This document shows, one piece after another, positions 1 through 9,830 of a DNA stretch of 64,000 bases (position 1 is its first letter; the number at the start of each line of letters is the position of its first letter). Source of the stretch: Craspedostauros australis (Eukaryota; Bacillariophyta; Bacillariophyceae; Mastogloiales; Achnanthaceae). The stretch covers positions 868,001 to 932,000 of the forward strand of contig JAMXDE010000017.1 of the NCBI GenBank assembly GCA_026770025.1. Direction: 5' to 3'. A program made the translations under genes and the position numbers. Below the pieces are notes generated by a model. It searched no databases and was not told where the DNA came from. It worked only from the letters and a program-made list of their open reading frames with translations.

Positions 1-19
1 TGTGGGTGGGCGCGGCTGC

Positions 20-510
20 TGATGACTTAAATCCAGACCGCACCATGGGCCATGACATGTCTTGCCATTACTGTTGGTTCTACTGTTGGCGCTGCGATTT
101 CCCATGTCCCAAGATCTCCTCTACTCCGGAGCAGTTGGTGTGATATCTTCCTTTCTGATGTTTCTGAGCGATGCGGCACGTTGGAGATCGCTGTTCGTTG
201 CCGCTTGCCATTCATCATCTGTATCAGCGTCATCATCATCGTCTCTTGCAATGGTCGCCTTCGTTGATTCTGGTTGGCGTACCATATTTTGCGCAGCCGC
301 CACTTGCTTGATGACTTCATGGCTTTGTTGCTGTTTTGCTTCGTTTCTTTGTTGGACAATGTCTCAGTGTTGGCTGATACCTCCATCAATGCAAACATAG
401 TCAAGCTATTTCATCTCTCTTGCTCTCTCTCTCTCTCTTTGTGTTGATGCCGTTTCATGGATCATGGTGCAAAATCGAAGATTCGTTGTTTTGGGTGGTG
501 TCAAGAATTG
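20..510. repeat. Segmental duplication, copy A (3' end of a BTB-type gene region)
   Basis: This stretch aligns along its whole length with about 7232-7705, at roughly 85 percent identity by eye and with several small indels. Shared landmarks include the CTACTCCGGAGCAGT block, the CATCATCATCGTCTCTTGC run, the GGACAATGTCTCAGTGTTG block, a CT-rich run and GAAGATTCGTTGTTTTGGGT. Copy B overlaps the end of the ankyrin-BTB gene, so a paralogue of that gene probably lies just left of the window. In the frame matching that gene, copy A reads D-D-L-N-P-D and then leaves the other copy's frame after a 2-base length difference. Substitutions fall at all three codon positions in the plus frame, so coding constraint is not evident. 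No CDS is called here. Confidence 0.75.
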
Positions 511-680
511 TAACACGAGGCCTCACATTGATCGTAGTCTCTTCTAAGAGCCCCCCGAGCGAGTCGACCTGCGTCTCCTTGGACGATTGTGTCTGTGTGT
601 TTGGTCCAGTCTGTTCGTTGTTGTTCTTGATGAAAAGTGAAGAAGTGGATTCGTTCGATCAACTCAAACGTCTCAAACAC

Positions 681-1072
681 ACATCCACATCCACATCCAC
701 ATCCACATCCACATCCACATCCACATCCACATCCACATCCACATCCACATCCACATCCACATCCACATCCACATCCACATCCACATCCACATCCACATCC
801 ACATCCACATCCACATCCACATCCACATCCACATCCACATCCACATCCACATCCACATCCACATCCACATCCACATCCACATCCACATCCACATCCACAT
901 CCACATCCACATCCACATCCACATCCACATCCACATCCACATCCACATCCACATCCACATCCACATCCACATCCACATCCACATCCACATCCACATCCAC
1001 ATCCACATCCACATCCACATCCACATCCACATCCACATCCACATCCACATCCACATCCACATCCACATCCAC
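681..1072. repeat. Perfect (ACATCC)n hexanucleotide tract, about 65 copies
   Basis: An uninterrupted run of the hexamer ACATCC (TGTGGA on the other strand) covers 392 bp, or 65.3 units, without one visible substitution. It ends 78 bp before the start codon of the HAT-repeat gene, so it lies in that gene's promoter or 5' leader. Because six is divisible by three, none of the six frames contains a stop, so long spurious reading frames (Thr-Ser, His-Pro, Met-Trp, Asp-Val and Cys-Gly dipeptides) cross it. The purity suggests recent expansion. Confidence 0.97.
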
Positions 1073-1150
1073 ACCCTGGCAAAGACCATCATAACACACA
1101 AATCCCATGCCAGACATAACACACATCACAACAAGGTGAAGACAGAGAAG

Positions 1151-2947
1151 ATGACCGACAGATCGTACGACCCCAACGTGGTGATCCAGGCGGCGGACGC
1201 CAAGCTGGCGCAGAACGACCTGGACAGCGGCATCATGATGTTCCAAACGGCGCTGCTGAGCTGGGTCGACGACGCGCGCGAGAACAGCAGCGCAGCGGCC
1301 GGCATGGATCCTGAGCAGATGAGGGAGGCCATCGCGACGCTGTGGATCGCCTACGCCCACTTCCTGCAGAAGGCCAAGCAGTTCAAGTCCGCGACGGAGG
1401 CCTACGAGCAGGCCGTCAACGATCCCGTGGCCGGTGCCGTGGGACGCATCTGGCTGGACTACGCTCGCTTTGCGGAGGATCGCGGCAAGTTGCGCACAGC
1501 GCAGAACGTCTACCTGCGCGCGTTGGTGGGCATGGCGGACGCCAGCAACGAGCATCAGCCGGCGGCCGTGACGGATGGCCAGGACCAGTCCTTGCTGTGG
1601 GGAGAGTTCCTCGAGATGATGCGCAAGAACAATCCGGCGCTCACCTTGCAGAGCCTCAAGGAGGCCGTGCAGCAGGAGCATGCGCCGGCAGTCTCTGCGA
1701 CGGCGTCTGTGGCAGCGTCTGGGGATGTTGCCATGGCGGATGTCCCGGACGCGCCGACCAGTTCAACTTCATTTCCTGATGTTCCAGCCTCAGCCTCCGA
1801 TGCCGCCGTTCCATCCGTGGACAGCGCAACTGCCACAACAGCTGCACCTGCTGCTGCGATTGGTGGCACGGCGCAGCAGCCAGCATCCAAGCGAGCTCGT
1901 TTGGACACGCCCGATGCTGGCGCGCACGACGAAACATCCCGCACGCACGTCGTCGTGCTGGCCGACGTCAAGGTGGAGGAATCGGCATTGAAGGAGATTG
2001 TGGACAAAGTCGATGAGGAACCCAACTTCATGGCAACCTGGATGATGCGCGATGGCGATTCGCCTCCGGAACCACCCAACCCACCGCTCTTTGCACCGGC
2101 GCGGCCGAAGCTATCCGACGCGAATGGCAAGGACCTGCTGGGAGGCGAGCTGGCTCTTGCCCTCATTCGGCGGCTGTTGCAACGATCGGGCGGCGTCGTG
2201 CTGGACGTTGCGCGGTCGCTGTGGTATCTCACAGCGGTCAAGGAGAAGCAACAGAAGCTGGCGCTGGATCGCATCGACGAGCAGCTCAAGGGCGAAGTGA
2301 AGAAGCTCAATGAGCGCCTCGCCGAACGCCTCTCCTCCGCGATCTTCGCCGGCGCAGCCGAGGCCAGCATCCGCCAAATGAACGACAGCGAACGACACAG
2401 CTTTGAGATCACCTGCAACCAACGGCGTCAGCGGGTCCTCAGCAAGGCGGCGTGGGATTTCCGACAGCTGCTCTGGACGCAGCAGCTGCTGCTCTCGAAG
2501 CTCAACGTCCCAGGCTTCAACGGACCCACAGTCGACGGCAGCGTCCTGGATCTCCAATCGCGCGTCTGCTCCTATCTGCATTCGGCCTTCTACTTGCGAA
2601 CGCATATCGGCGAGGCCAAGCACGCGGGCATGCTCAAGCTGCAGGAGGAACGGTTGGTCAAGAGCGGCGTGCAAACGGTGGATCCAGCCTCATTCGCCAT
2701 CATTCAGGATAACAACAACAATGCTATGCCACCACCTGGGTTCGGTGCGCCGCAGCACAACCCCGGCATGCCGCCCTATGGAACCGTCTTGCCCCCGCCA
2801 CCACCCCCACCACCGCCGATGATGGTACCCGGTCAACCGCAGTATCCAGGACCGCCCGGCACCTACATGCAGCCGCAGCAGCAGTTCCAAGGTGTCGGGA
2901 TGATGTACCATCCTGCGGGAGGTCCCAACCAAATGAATTACTCATGA
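1151..2947 (+). CDS. HAT/TPR-repeat protein with proline-rich C terminus
   Basis: Single-exon gene for 598 residues. The ATG at 1151 in the context AAGATGACC is chosen; the open frame extends 15 bases upstream but only to a GTG. Residues 15-165 carry half-a-TPR-like helical repeats, for example I-W-L-D-Y-A-R-F-A-E followed by G-K-L-R-T-A-Q-N-V-Y-L-R-A-L, the pattern of crooked-neck/Prp39-type RNA-processing scaffolds. Residues 185-265 are Ala/Ser/Thr-rich linker. Residues 295-540 are mostly helical and charged, with a segment near 395-425 that could form a coiled coil. The last 70 residues are rich in Pro, Gly, Gln and Met and include a run of nine prolines. A role in RNA processing or as an assembly scaffold is inference from the repeats; I do not recognise an orthologue. 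Confidence 0.85.
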   Translation: MTDRSYDPNVVIQAADAKLAQNDLDSGIMMFQTALLSWVDDARENSSAAAGMDPEQMREAIATLWIAYAHFLQKAKQFKSATEAYEQAVNDPVAGAVGRIWLDYARFAEDRGKLRTAQNVYLRALVGMADASNEHQPAAVTDGQDQSLLWGEFLEMMRKNNPALTLQSLKEAVQQEHAPAVSATASVAASGDVAMADVPDAPTSSTSFPDVPASASDAAVPSVDSATATTAAPAAAIGGTAQQPASKRARLDTPDAGAHDETSRTHVVVLADVKVEESALKEIVDKVDEEPNFMATWMMRDGDSPPEPPNPPLFAPARPKLSDANGKDLLGGELALALIRRLLQRSGGVVLDVARSLWYLTAVKEKQQKLALDRIDEQLKGEVKKLNERLAERLSSAIFAGAAEASIRQMNDSERHSFEITCNQRRQRVLSKAAWDFRQLLWTQQLLLSKLNVPGFNGPTVDGSVLDLQSRVCSYLHSAFYLRTHIGEAKHAGMLKLQEERLVKSGVQTVDPASFAIIQDNNNNAMPPPGFGAPQHNPGMPPYGTVLPPPPPPPPPMMVPGQPQYPGPPGTYMQPQQQFQGVGMMYHPAGGPNQMNYS

Positions 2948-3351
2948 TGCGGGGTACTAAGAGTAGCTAGGAAAGGCAAGAGTTGTATTCGAGTAAAACA
3001 GGGCATTCTCTTGAGTTTGCGTGACTATGGCAGTGGACGATTGACTCTGATGCCGAAGTGGTGACTGCAGCTCGTCAAGTGTCTTTCTACGAGCCTGTAT
3101 TTCCACAGAGTAATTTCATCTATGCGAGCTAACCGTCGCAGCATACTAGCTCATACTTAACCACGTACGAGGACATTGTACGACGCTTCGACTTACCTGC
3201 GCTGGTGGAATGCCCATGACCATGGCCATGACCGTCGACTGAGCCAGCGCACTTCAATTTCATCTGATCCCAATGCAGTGATCGATGAATGGAACGGAAG
3301 GGCTGCGCAACCAAAGCGCTGATACTCGACACAGTTTCATGGCCCACCGTT
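2948..3351. other. Gap between convergent genes
   Basis: About 400 bp between the stop codon of the HAT-repeat gene and the stop codon of the minus-strand hydrolase, so it should hold both 3' untranslated regions. It contains a TATTCGAGTA motif near 2987 and a CATGGCCATG run at 3218. No gene is supported. Confidence 0.6.
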
Positions 3352-4615
3352 CTATTCACCGTCCGTCAGCATTGTGCTCTGCAACATCGCAGCCACCTTG
3401 GCAACGAATATGCTTGCATCCCGATCAGTCTGCGACAAGTTGTGATTCCCAGTCGGCATGTACAACGCTTCCGCCACCCGTTCTTCTTCTGACGTGCAGT
3501 GCCGATTCATGGCGCGGACCAGTCGCTGCGTGAACTCTTTCGTGTCCGCGTGCTTCGCGACGTACTCATCGGCACCTGAAAATGCCACGAGCAACCTTAG
3601 GTTGGAAAGCTTGCCCACATGCCCCAACCGATCGGCCAGTTGATCATCGGTGAAATCGCTGCTGAAGTAGTCGTCGCGACCACCAATCTCGTGCAAATCC
3701 AGAAACCGCTGCGCTGTGATTGGCGCCCAGAAGGCCGCGCGCGGCATCATCTCGTTGGGCCTTCCATCCTGCACCATGGTCTTGGCCGTGATGACGTTTG
3801 CCTTCCACGTCTTCGCATCCTCGTCCATGGGACCTTCGCGGTCGCTGACCGAACCTTGCAACGCGACCGCCCTCGTCTTGTCCACCAGCTCCTGCGGTCC
3901 GTGCTCGAGGAAGTGGATGGAGTTCTGGCATCCTGTGGAGTGACCGACCAACGCGAACGTCTCACCTGATCGATGGTGCGACAAGTATGCTAGAAGTTGG
4001 CTGTGGATGCAATCAATTGGGGATGCACAAAAAGAGCACATGATATTATAGATGCAATGCATTGCGATGATGTTGAGAACACTTCATAGGTGGGCATGCT
4101 TTGCATGGCACACCTCCTACGAGCTACTCTGAACGGTCGCTGTTTGAATGAAATTAAGAATGCGTCGGCGATAACATTCCGACACGTTCTCGTATGAGTA
4201 TGATCCCACAAATGCAATCGCCAAGCTTCTTCAGCAGCAACCCATCACCATCTCAATGCTTGGCGCACCATCGTGCCGCTCACCTGATCTCATCCGTGTC
4301 ACGTCCCAGATCGCCATTTCCAAATCCCAAATAGCTCGACGAAAGAACCGGCTGCACCAAACTCCAACCGAGGTTGTGGCATGCAGATTCCAACGACTTG
4401 GTGTACGGCGTGGGGATCAACCCGTCGCTCAGACCACCAATCAAAATGCACTTGTGCTTGGGAAGCTTGCCATCGCTTTCTTGCACCTGTGTTGCTGCTG
4501 GAGGCAATGATTCGAATGCCACCAGATTGCGTGCGTACTGGAATAGAGCACCAGTGAAGGTACCGTACGGCGACAGTGGTGGTGCTTGTGCCATAACAGT
4601 TGTTGGCGAAATCAT
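3352..4615 (-). CDS. DUF1749-family alpha/beta hydrolase (SidJ-like esterase family)
   Basis: Two exons on the minus strand: 4615-4284 and 4000-3352. The 283 bp intron has donor GTGAGC and acceptor CCACAG. Joining gives 326 residues, continuous through D-E-I-S-Q-L-L-A-Y-L. The nucleophile elbow is G-H-S-T-G at 130-134 (Ser132), followed by C-Q-N, the characteristic DUF1749 form. Asp255 (S-G-A-D-E) and His297 (G-N-H-N-L) are likely to complete the triad. The family includes fungal SidJ, which hydrolyses siderophore ester bonds, as well as many uncharacterised proteins, so the substrate here is unknown. The start is the ATG of M-I-S-P-T-T; the open frame runs further upstream with no domain similarity. 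There is no signal peptide, so it is likely cytosolic. Confidence 0.85.
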
Positions 4616-5247
4616 AGTCGTAGTTCTGCTCGGGGGATCACGGTTCTGTGCGTTGCTGAGATTTGATGACTCCAATCGCGACAGTGGCAGTGACGTTGAC
4701 GACGAGGTGCCGATGGTGAGACGATGTGCGCTCTCTCTCCCTTGTCTCCCTTGTCTTTTGAGCTTGATGCGGTTTGGCAAAGCGCATGGGTGGGTGCACC
4801 ACAGCTCGCACGCATCCACGATAACCGAATCGAGTTTAAAATCCGAACATCGATTGTTCCAACAAGAATCGTTGAAAGTCCTCATTGAAAAAACGCCAAT
4901 AACGTCCAAACAACGGTTTGCAAAGAGGTGAATGGTATGAGTTTGACTCGATCGACTTGAGGTTGAATGGCTCTAAACACGACTGAATCGAGCAATGTTC
5001 GTGGACTTCCGAACAACAGATTCAGCAGAATTCATGTGCCGTGATCGAGAAGGAGGCAAACACAGGGAAACACAAGAGAAAGAGAGGACCATGCGACCAA
5101 GACCACAACACGCACCACTCAACACCATACTCGAGCACATCAACAACAGACATCTCTGCCATAGGCGTAATAGCTCAGACTACACACTTTCTCGATAGCC
5201 AATCGTCCAACGCCAATCGTCCATCAAGCACCCACCATCCTCTCCAA
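4616..5247. other. Divergent promoter region
   Basis: About 630 bp between the start codons of the minus-strand hydrolase and the plus-strand ankyrin-BTB gene. It should contain both promoters and 5' leaders. A short upstream reading frame beginning with ATG at 5092 (about 35 codons) precedes the BTB start in a different frame; whether it lies in the transcript is unknown. Confidence 0.5.
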
Positions 5248-7563
5248 ATGCCGAATGTTACAAACACACAACTCCTTAATGCTGCCGAGACAGGTGACTT
5301 GTCGGTGTTGAAGGAATGGAAGAAGCAGAACAAGACACAGAACGAAGGAGTTGATGTCAACTGCGAAGACAGTAATGGTTGGACTCCCCTCCATTTGGCA
5401 TGCCTCGAAGGACAGCTGGAGTGTGTGAAGTACCTCATCGAATCATGCGGGGCGGACATCAACTGCAAAGACAACAATGGTTACACTCCCCTTCATCATG
5501 CATGCTCCAACGGCCAGCCGGAGTGCGCGAAGTACCTAATCAAATCATGCGGGGCTGACGTCAACTGCAAAAACAACACCGGTCTCACTCCCCTTCATGC
5601 GGCATGCTACCTTGGCAGGCTGGAGTGTGTCAAGTACCTCATCGAATCATGTGAGGCGGACATCAACCGCAAAGCCAACTATGGTGACACTCCCCTTCAT
5701 CATGCATGCAACAACGGCCACCTGGAGTGTGTTGCGTACCTCGTTGCATCATGTGAGGCGGACATCAACTGCAAAGACAACGATGGTGACACTCCCCTTC
5801 ATGATGCATGCTCCAAAGGCCACCTGGAGTGTGTTGTGTACCTTGTTGCATCAACCAATGCCGATACCGACATTCAAAACAACAACAACAAAACGCCCCT
5901 CGATGTGATCGATGCAACACTTCAAATCAAGATGATAAAACGTCTCGATCATCTGAGTCACCGCAACTCACAACTGCAGGAGAAGAACGAACACCTGGAA
6001 CAGCAGCTGAAATGGGAGAAGGAAGTAAAGAGGCAGAACGAGAAGGAGAATGAACAACTGGAACAGCAGTTGGAACGGGAGAAGGAAGCGAAGAGACAGA
6101 ATGAGCAGGAGAATGAACAACTGAAACGGCAGTTGGAACAGAAGGAGCAAGAGAATGAACAACTGAAACAGCAGCTGAAATGGGAGAAGGAAGAGAAGAA
6201 GCAGAAGGAGCAGGAGAACGAACAACTGGAACAGCAGTTGGAACAGAAGGAGCAAGAGAAGACACAGAAGGAGGAAGAGAATGAACAATTGAAACAGCAA
6301 TTGGAACGGAAGGAGGAATCAACACAGCGCTTGCTCTCGAAAAGTCAACAGGAGAACGAACAACTGAAACGGAAGTTGAAACAACATCTCAAGATCAGCA
6401 TCGACCAAGATCGTTGCGCTGCTGTTCATGCTGAGGCCATCGCAGACATTACCTTCCTGTGCGGACAAGGGGACGAACAACAATCAATCAAGGCAAACTC
6501 CGCAGTCCTCATGGTCACTGTCCCATCCATTCAGACACTGATCAACTCTGGAATCCAACATCAATGCACTCACAATGGTGCCCATGATGGCGCTCAAGAT
6601 ACAACTGAACCCATCCAAACAACCGTCCCTCTTCCCAACTTTCAACCAAAACACGTCCGATACGTCCTCCAATGTATCTACAGAGGTGAGATATCCTTCA
6701 ACAACAACACTCATGACTTCGCTGGCGATGATGACGCAAGCCAGCCCACTCCCACCCTCACTGGACAGGATGATCTGCAACAGCTGATCCTTGTGGCCAA
6801 CGAGTTTGGCTTTTGGCGACTCAAGCTTGTTCTTGAAGCAGAGTTGGCCTGCAAGCATCTCACAGAGGACACCATGATAGATGTGTTGATATTCGCCCAT
6901 CAACACAACTGCTTGGTGTTGAAGGATGCAGCGATGAGAATGGTTGCTGAAAGTGAGAAAGACATGTTCACTCATCCAGATTTCGGCAAGCTGATTCTAC
7001 ACCATCAACTGATGACGGAGACCCAGGTGTTTTGCAGTGGAAGAATGGAGAGTGATGGTATTGATGACGAGTACAGCCACATGTCCATGGTGGAGTTGTA
7101 CAAGGTCATAGATGAGGACAAGGGTACAGCACAAGTGGATTCATACATGGATCGGGCAACATTGGTGGACTTCGTCCGCTCTTTGAGTATCAAATCATCC
7201 AAAGTGATTGAGACGGACGGCGCTGCCACTGAAGACTTGAACCCAGACAGCATCACGGCCATGGCATTCTTGCCATGGCTGTTAGTTCTGTTGTTGGCAC
7301 TGCGATTGCCCATGCCCCAAGATCTTCTCTACTCCGGAGCAGTCGGTTTGATATCTTCCTTTCTGATGTCGCTGAGCGATGCGCCACATTTGAGATCGCT
7401 GTTCGTCACCGCTCGTCATTCATCATTGGCATCATCATCGGCATCATCAGCATCATCATCGTCTCTTGCCATGGTCGCCTTCATCGATGCTGGTTGGCGT
7501 GCCATACTTTGCGCAGCTGCCGCTTGCTTGATTACTTCATTGCTTCATTTCTTTGTTGCTTGA
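5248..7563 (+). CDS. Ankyrin repeat - coiled coil - BTB/BACK protein
   Basis: Single open frame of 771 residues. The ATG at 5248 (M-P-N-V-T-N-T) is used; the frame extends upstream only to a GTG. Residues 36-222 hold about five and a half ankyrin repeats, 34 residues per unit, with the T-P-L-H-x-A-C core. They are so alike at DNA level that they look recently multiplied. Residues 225-380 form a long coiled coil built from E-N-E-Q-L-x-Q-Q-L heptads. Residues 398-535 match a BTB/POZ fold (A-D-I-T-F-L-C-G, then Y-V-L-Q-C-I-Y-R-G) and 535-590 a BACK-like helix set. BTB-ankyrin proteins often serve as Cullin-3 substrate adaptors; applying that here is inference. The last 100 residues, from about 670, include a hydrophobic stretch and lie in DNA duplicated at the left edge of the window. 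Codon constraint there is doubtful and the true C terminus may be shorter or spliced. Confidence 0.85.
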   Translation: MPNVTNTQLLNAAETGDLSVLKEWKKQNKTQNEGVDVNCEDSNGWTPLHLACLEGQLECVKYLIESCGADINCKDNNGYTPLHHACSNGQPECAKYLIKSCGADVNCKNNTGLTPLHAACYLGRLECVKYLIESCEADINRKANYGDTPLHHACNNGHLECVAYLVASCEADINCKDNDGDTPLHDACSKGHLECVVYLVASTNADTDIQNNNNKTPLDVIDATLQIKMIKRLDHLSHRNSQLQEKNEHLEQQLKWEKEVKRQNEKENEQLEQQLEREKEAKRQNEQENEQLKRQLEQKEQENEQLKQQLKWEKEEKKQKEQENEQLEQQLEQKEQEKTQKEEENEQLKQQLERKEESTQRLLSKSQQENEQLKRKLKQHLKISIDQDRCAAVHAEAIADITFLCGQGDEQQSIKANSAVLMVTVPSIQTLINSGIQHQCTHNGAHDGAQDTTEPIQTTVPLPNFQPKHVRYVLQCIYRGEISFNNNTHDFAGDDDASQPTPTLTGQDDLQQLILVANEFGFWRLKLVLEAELACKHLTEDTMIDVLIFAHQHNCLVLKDAAMRMVAESEKDMFTHPDFGKLILHHQLMTETQVFCSGRMESDGIDDEYSHMSMVELYKVIDEDKGTAQVDSYMDRATLVDFVRSLSIKSSKVIETDGAATEDLNPDSITAMAFLPWLLVLLLALRLPMPQDLLYSGAVGLISSFLMSLSDAPHLRSLFVTARHSSLASSSASSASSSSLAMVAFIDAGWRAILCAAAACLITSLLHFFVA

Positions 7564-7705
7564 CGGACAATGTCTCAGTGTTGTCTGACACCTCCATCAA
7601 TGTAAACATAGTCATACCATTTCATCACTCTCTCTCTCTCTTTTTGTGTTGATGTTGTTTGATGGACCATTGTGCAAAATTGAAGATTCGTTGTTTTGGG
7701 TATCG
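7232..7705. repeat. Segmental duplication, copy B
   Basis: Partner of the copy at about 20-510, in the same orientation. It covers the last 110 codons of the ankyrin-BTB frame and its 3' untranslated sequence, including the CT-rich run near 7625 and GAAGATTCGTTGTTTTGGGT near 7681. Similarity fades after about 7705. The CATCATCATC stretch at 7430-7460 differs in length between the copies, as expected for a short tandem repeat. Confidence 0.75.
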
Positions 7706-8000
7706 TCAAGGAATTGCTGGTGCGTTTTGGTGCCATTCGTAGTTCATTCAACCTCACGTACGCACTAACGCCAACAACTTCAATTTGTCAAGTTGTGACA
7801 ACTCGGTGGATCTTATACAAGCTCTAGTCGTACCACAGATCATGCTTACACGTAATCTCGAGACGGAGAGATAGATCGAGCGAGAACAGAGATAACCAGA
7901 GCCTTGATTTGCCGATATGTGTTGTTTTCGTTTCACACGCTCCAGAGTAGTTCCAAACCTTCACCCACGCGACGTGTTGATCATTCATCGCTGTCGACGT
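7564..8000. other. Gap between convergent genes
   Basis: About 440 bp separates the stop of the ankyrin-BTB frame from the stop of the minus-strand transporter. The first 140 bp belong to the duplicated segment. No further gene is seen. Confidence 0.5.
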
Positions 8001-9830
8001 CTAGGTCGACGCTTCCATACGAGGATTCCACATCGTGTCACTCTCGTGTTCCCCGAGGATGGAAGCGTCGATGCCATCGCAATGATCCGCATGGGACATG
8101 CGACTGTAAAGACGAGCGCAGTAGATCGGCAGCGCGCAAACCAGCACCAGCATACTATTGACGTATGAATACTCGCCATCCGCGTACGACTCCGTCCACA
8201 CCGCCAGCGGGTACTGAACCAGAGTGAAGACTGCCGCGGTTGTGAACACGCAGCCCAACGTCCGCCCCATGGTCTCCACACCGAACGTCATGGCCAGGAA
8301 CGTGTTCAGCGTAGCGTACAGGTAGGCGCGGAATGCCGTGAAGAGGACGAAGTTGCCGACCTGCACATTCAGGGATGGGATGCACAGGATCACGCCGAAT
8401 ATCACGCCCAGGCCATTGGCCACGTGGATCATGCCATGGATGCCAAGTATGGAAGCCGTCCGTTCGATCCAGGGCACGAAGATGACGCCGCACGGGAGGA
8501 CCCAGCTGAAGATCTTGGCATACTTGCTGGTGACATCGCCGTAGTGGAGAAGCAAGTCGTCTACCGTCATGATGAAGAAGTTGCTTCGCATCATGTGCAC
8601 GCTGGCAAAGATGAGCGCCAATCCGAAGTCGTAGGTCTGCATCTGCTCCCCGACTGGAAGTCGTTGGATGCCTCGCCGTTCGATCCAGACAACGTGTGGG
8701 TCTACTCGTACCCTGCGCACTTTGCCATCGCGGCTCTGCTTATGTTGTTGTTGTCGGTGCTGGTGCGGCACTTTCTGCGTCTGTTTAGGTTTTCGTTGAA
8801 TACGTGTCACCACGACGATGTCCTCACTGTGTTGTGCTTCCGCAATGAGAGGAACAGTCTCTGTTGGAAGCGATGAATTATGCTGCAGTTGCTGACACTG
8901 GATGGCGTTTCTATCTTCGTTGTTCTCATCGTCATTCTTGCCATTATTGGGTTCGCGATGACCAGCTGCCTTGGCAGCGTCAACCGCATTGTGCGATTTC
9001 ACAAAGCCCTTCCAATCTCGCCGCTCCAGAACGATCCAGCAAGCGATGAGAGTCGAGTACACCACCAGCGCCCACATTGCGTAGGCGGCGAAGAGGAGAC
9101 GTCGCTGCACTCCAAACTTTTCCTGAAGGACTTCGAGGACGAAGAACACGACGGATGATGCATCGAACAGGCAGCTGCAGGCCGCCAAGAGCAGCGTCTG
9201 TGCTTGCGGCAGCAGGAAGGTCGCCGGGAAGGAGCTCAGCATGGTCATGCAACCACCGATGCCCATCAGAGAATATGCCAGCGCGAAGTAGTCGCCCCCA
9301 GCGGCACTCCTGTTCGTCGCTGAGGTGGATTGCCCAAAGCCGTCGGCACCGAGGGTTGCTTCATGATGATCGTTGGATTCGGAGATCGCAAAAAGCAATA
9401 GGCCTGTTATTTGAATGACCGCGCAGAGCGATAGCACCGTGGACTTCGGGAGGCGATCCAAGATGTATCCAACTGGCAACGACGCGAAGGAGAGCCAGAA
9501 CTGCGCCAGCGTGAACATACCGAACAACGTATTCGTCTGCTCGGAGCAATCCATCCGACTGGCTCCATCACCCGAGAAAGATGCGGCAGTCGTGCCGTTG
9601 TGGATGGCGACGCAAAGCTCCAAATACTGTCCCTCGCGAAGCAGTATGAGCTCCAACGGCGCCCATCCAAAGATGATTCCCGAGAAGCACACGACGCTCA
9701 ATTGTCCAAAGATGTTGGTTGCCCAACAGAGCCAGGTAGGGATGTGCATTGTGCTGGACGGCGGTTGCGTCGGCGATCGTGGTGGCGATGGTGATGGAGC
9801 CTGTGGTTTGATTTCTTGTCTGACTCCCAT
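8001..9830 (-). CDS. Major facilitator transporter, SLC43-like (amino-acid carrier family)
   Basis: Intronless minus-strand gene for 609 residues beginning M-G-V-R-Q-E. Twelve hydrophobic segments can be counted: six before residue 270, then a hydrophilic loop of about 130 residues (270-400, rich in Asn, Gln, His and Lys), then six more. The first helix contains F-G-W-A-P-L followed by L-L-R-E-G-Q-Y. After the second helix comes L-P-V-G-Y-I-L-D-R, the MFS loop 2-3 signature in the form used by the SLC43 (LAT3/LAT4) and fungal FMP42 group. Family members carry large neutral amino acids; the substrate here is not shown by sequence. An extracellular Cys/Asn-rich loop lies between helices 1 and 2. 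The likely location is the plasma membrane or an endomembrane. Confidence 0.85.
   Translation of the reverse strand: MGVRQEIKPQAPSPSPPRSPTQPPSSTMHIPTWLCWATNIFGQLSVVCFSGIIFGWAPLELILLREGQYLELCVAIHNGTTAASFSGDGASRMDCSEQTNTLFGMFTLAQFWLSFASLPVGYILDRLPKSTVLSLCAVIQITGLLLFAISESNDHHEATLGADGFGQSTSATNRSAAGGDYFALAYSLMGIGGCMTMLSSFPATFLLPQAQTLLLAACSCLFDASSVVFFVLEVLQEKFGVQRRLLFAAYAMWALVVYSTLIACWIVLERRDWKGFVKSHNAVDAAKAAGHREPNNGKNDDENNEDRNAIQCQQLQHNSSLPTETVPLIAEAQHSEDIVVVTRIQRKPKQTQKVPHQHRQQQHKQSRDGKVRRVRVDPHVVWIERRGIQRLPVGEQMQTYDFGLALIFASVHMMRSNFFIMTVDDLLLHYGDVTSKYAKIFSWVLPCGVIFVPWIERTASILGIHGMIHVANGLGVIFGVILCIPSLNVQVGNFVLFTAFRAYLYATLNTFLAMTFGVETMGRTLGCVFTTAAVFTLVQYPLAVWTESYADGEYSYVNSMLVLVCALPIYCARLYSRMSHADHCDGIDASILGEHESDTMWNPRMEAST

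Noticed and set aside
20-404. Minus-strand gene in the duplicated segment (acidic frame ending in P-T-A-P-E)
   Set aside because: The same stop is found in both copies, but upstream the frame is broken in copy B and substitutions show no codon bias, so coding on this strand is not supported.
681-1072. Interstitial telomere array
   Set aside because: The unit ACATCC/TGTGGA does not match the TTAGGG-type telomere repeat usual in this kind of organism, and genes continue on both sides.
501-1681. Long reading frames in all six frames across 500-1680, encoding dipeptide repeats
   Set aside because: They exist only because the ACATCC tract has no stop in any frame; none starts in a sensible context or carries a domain.
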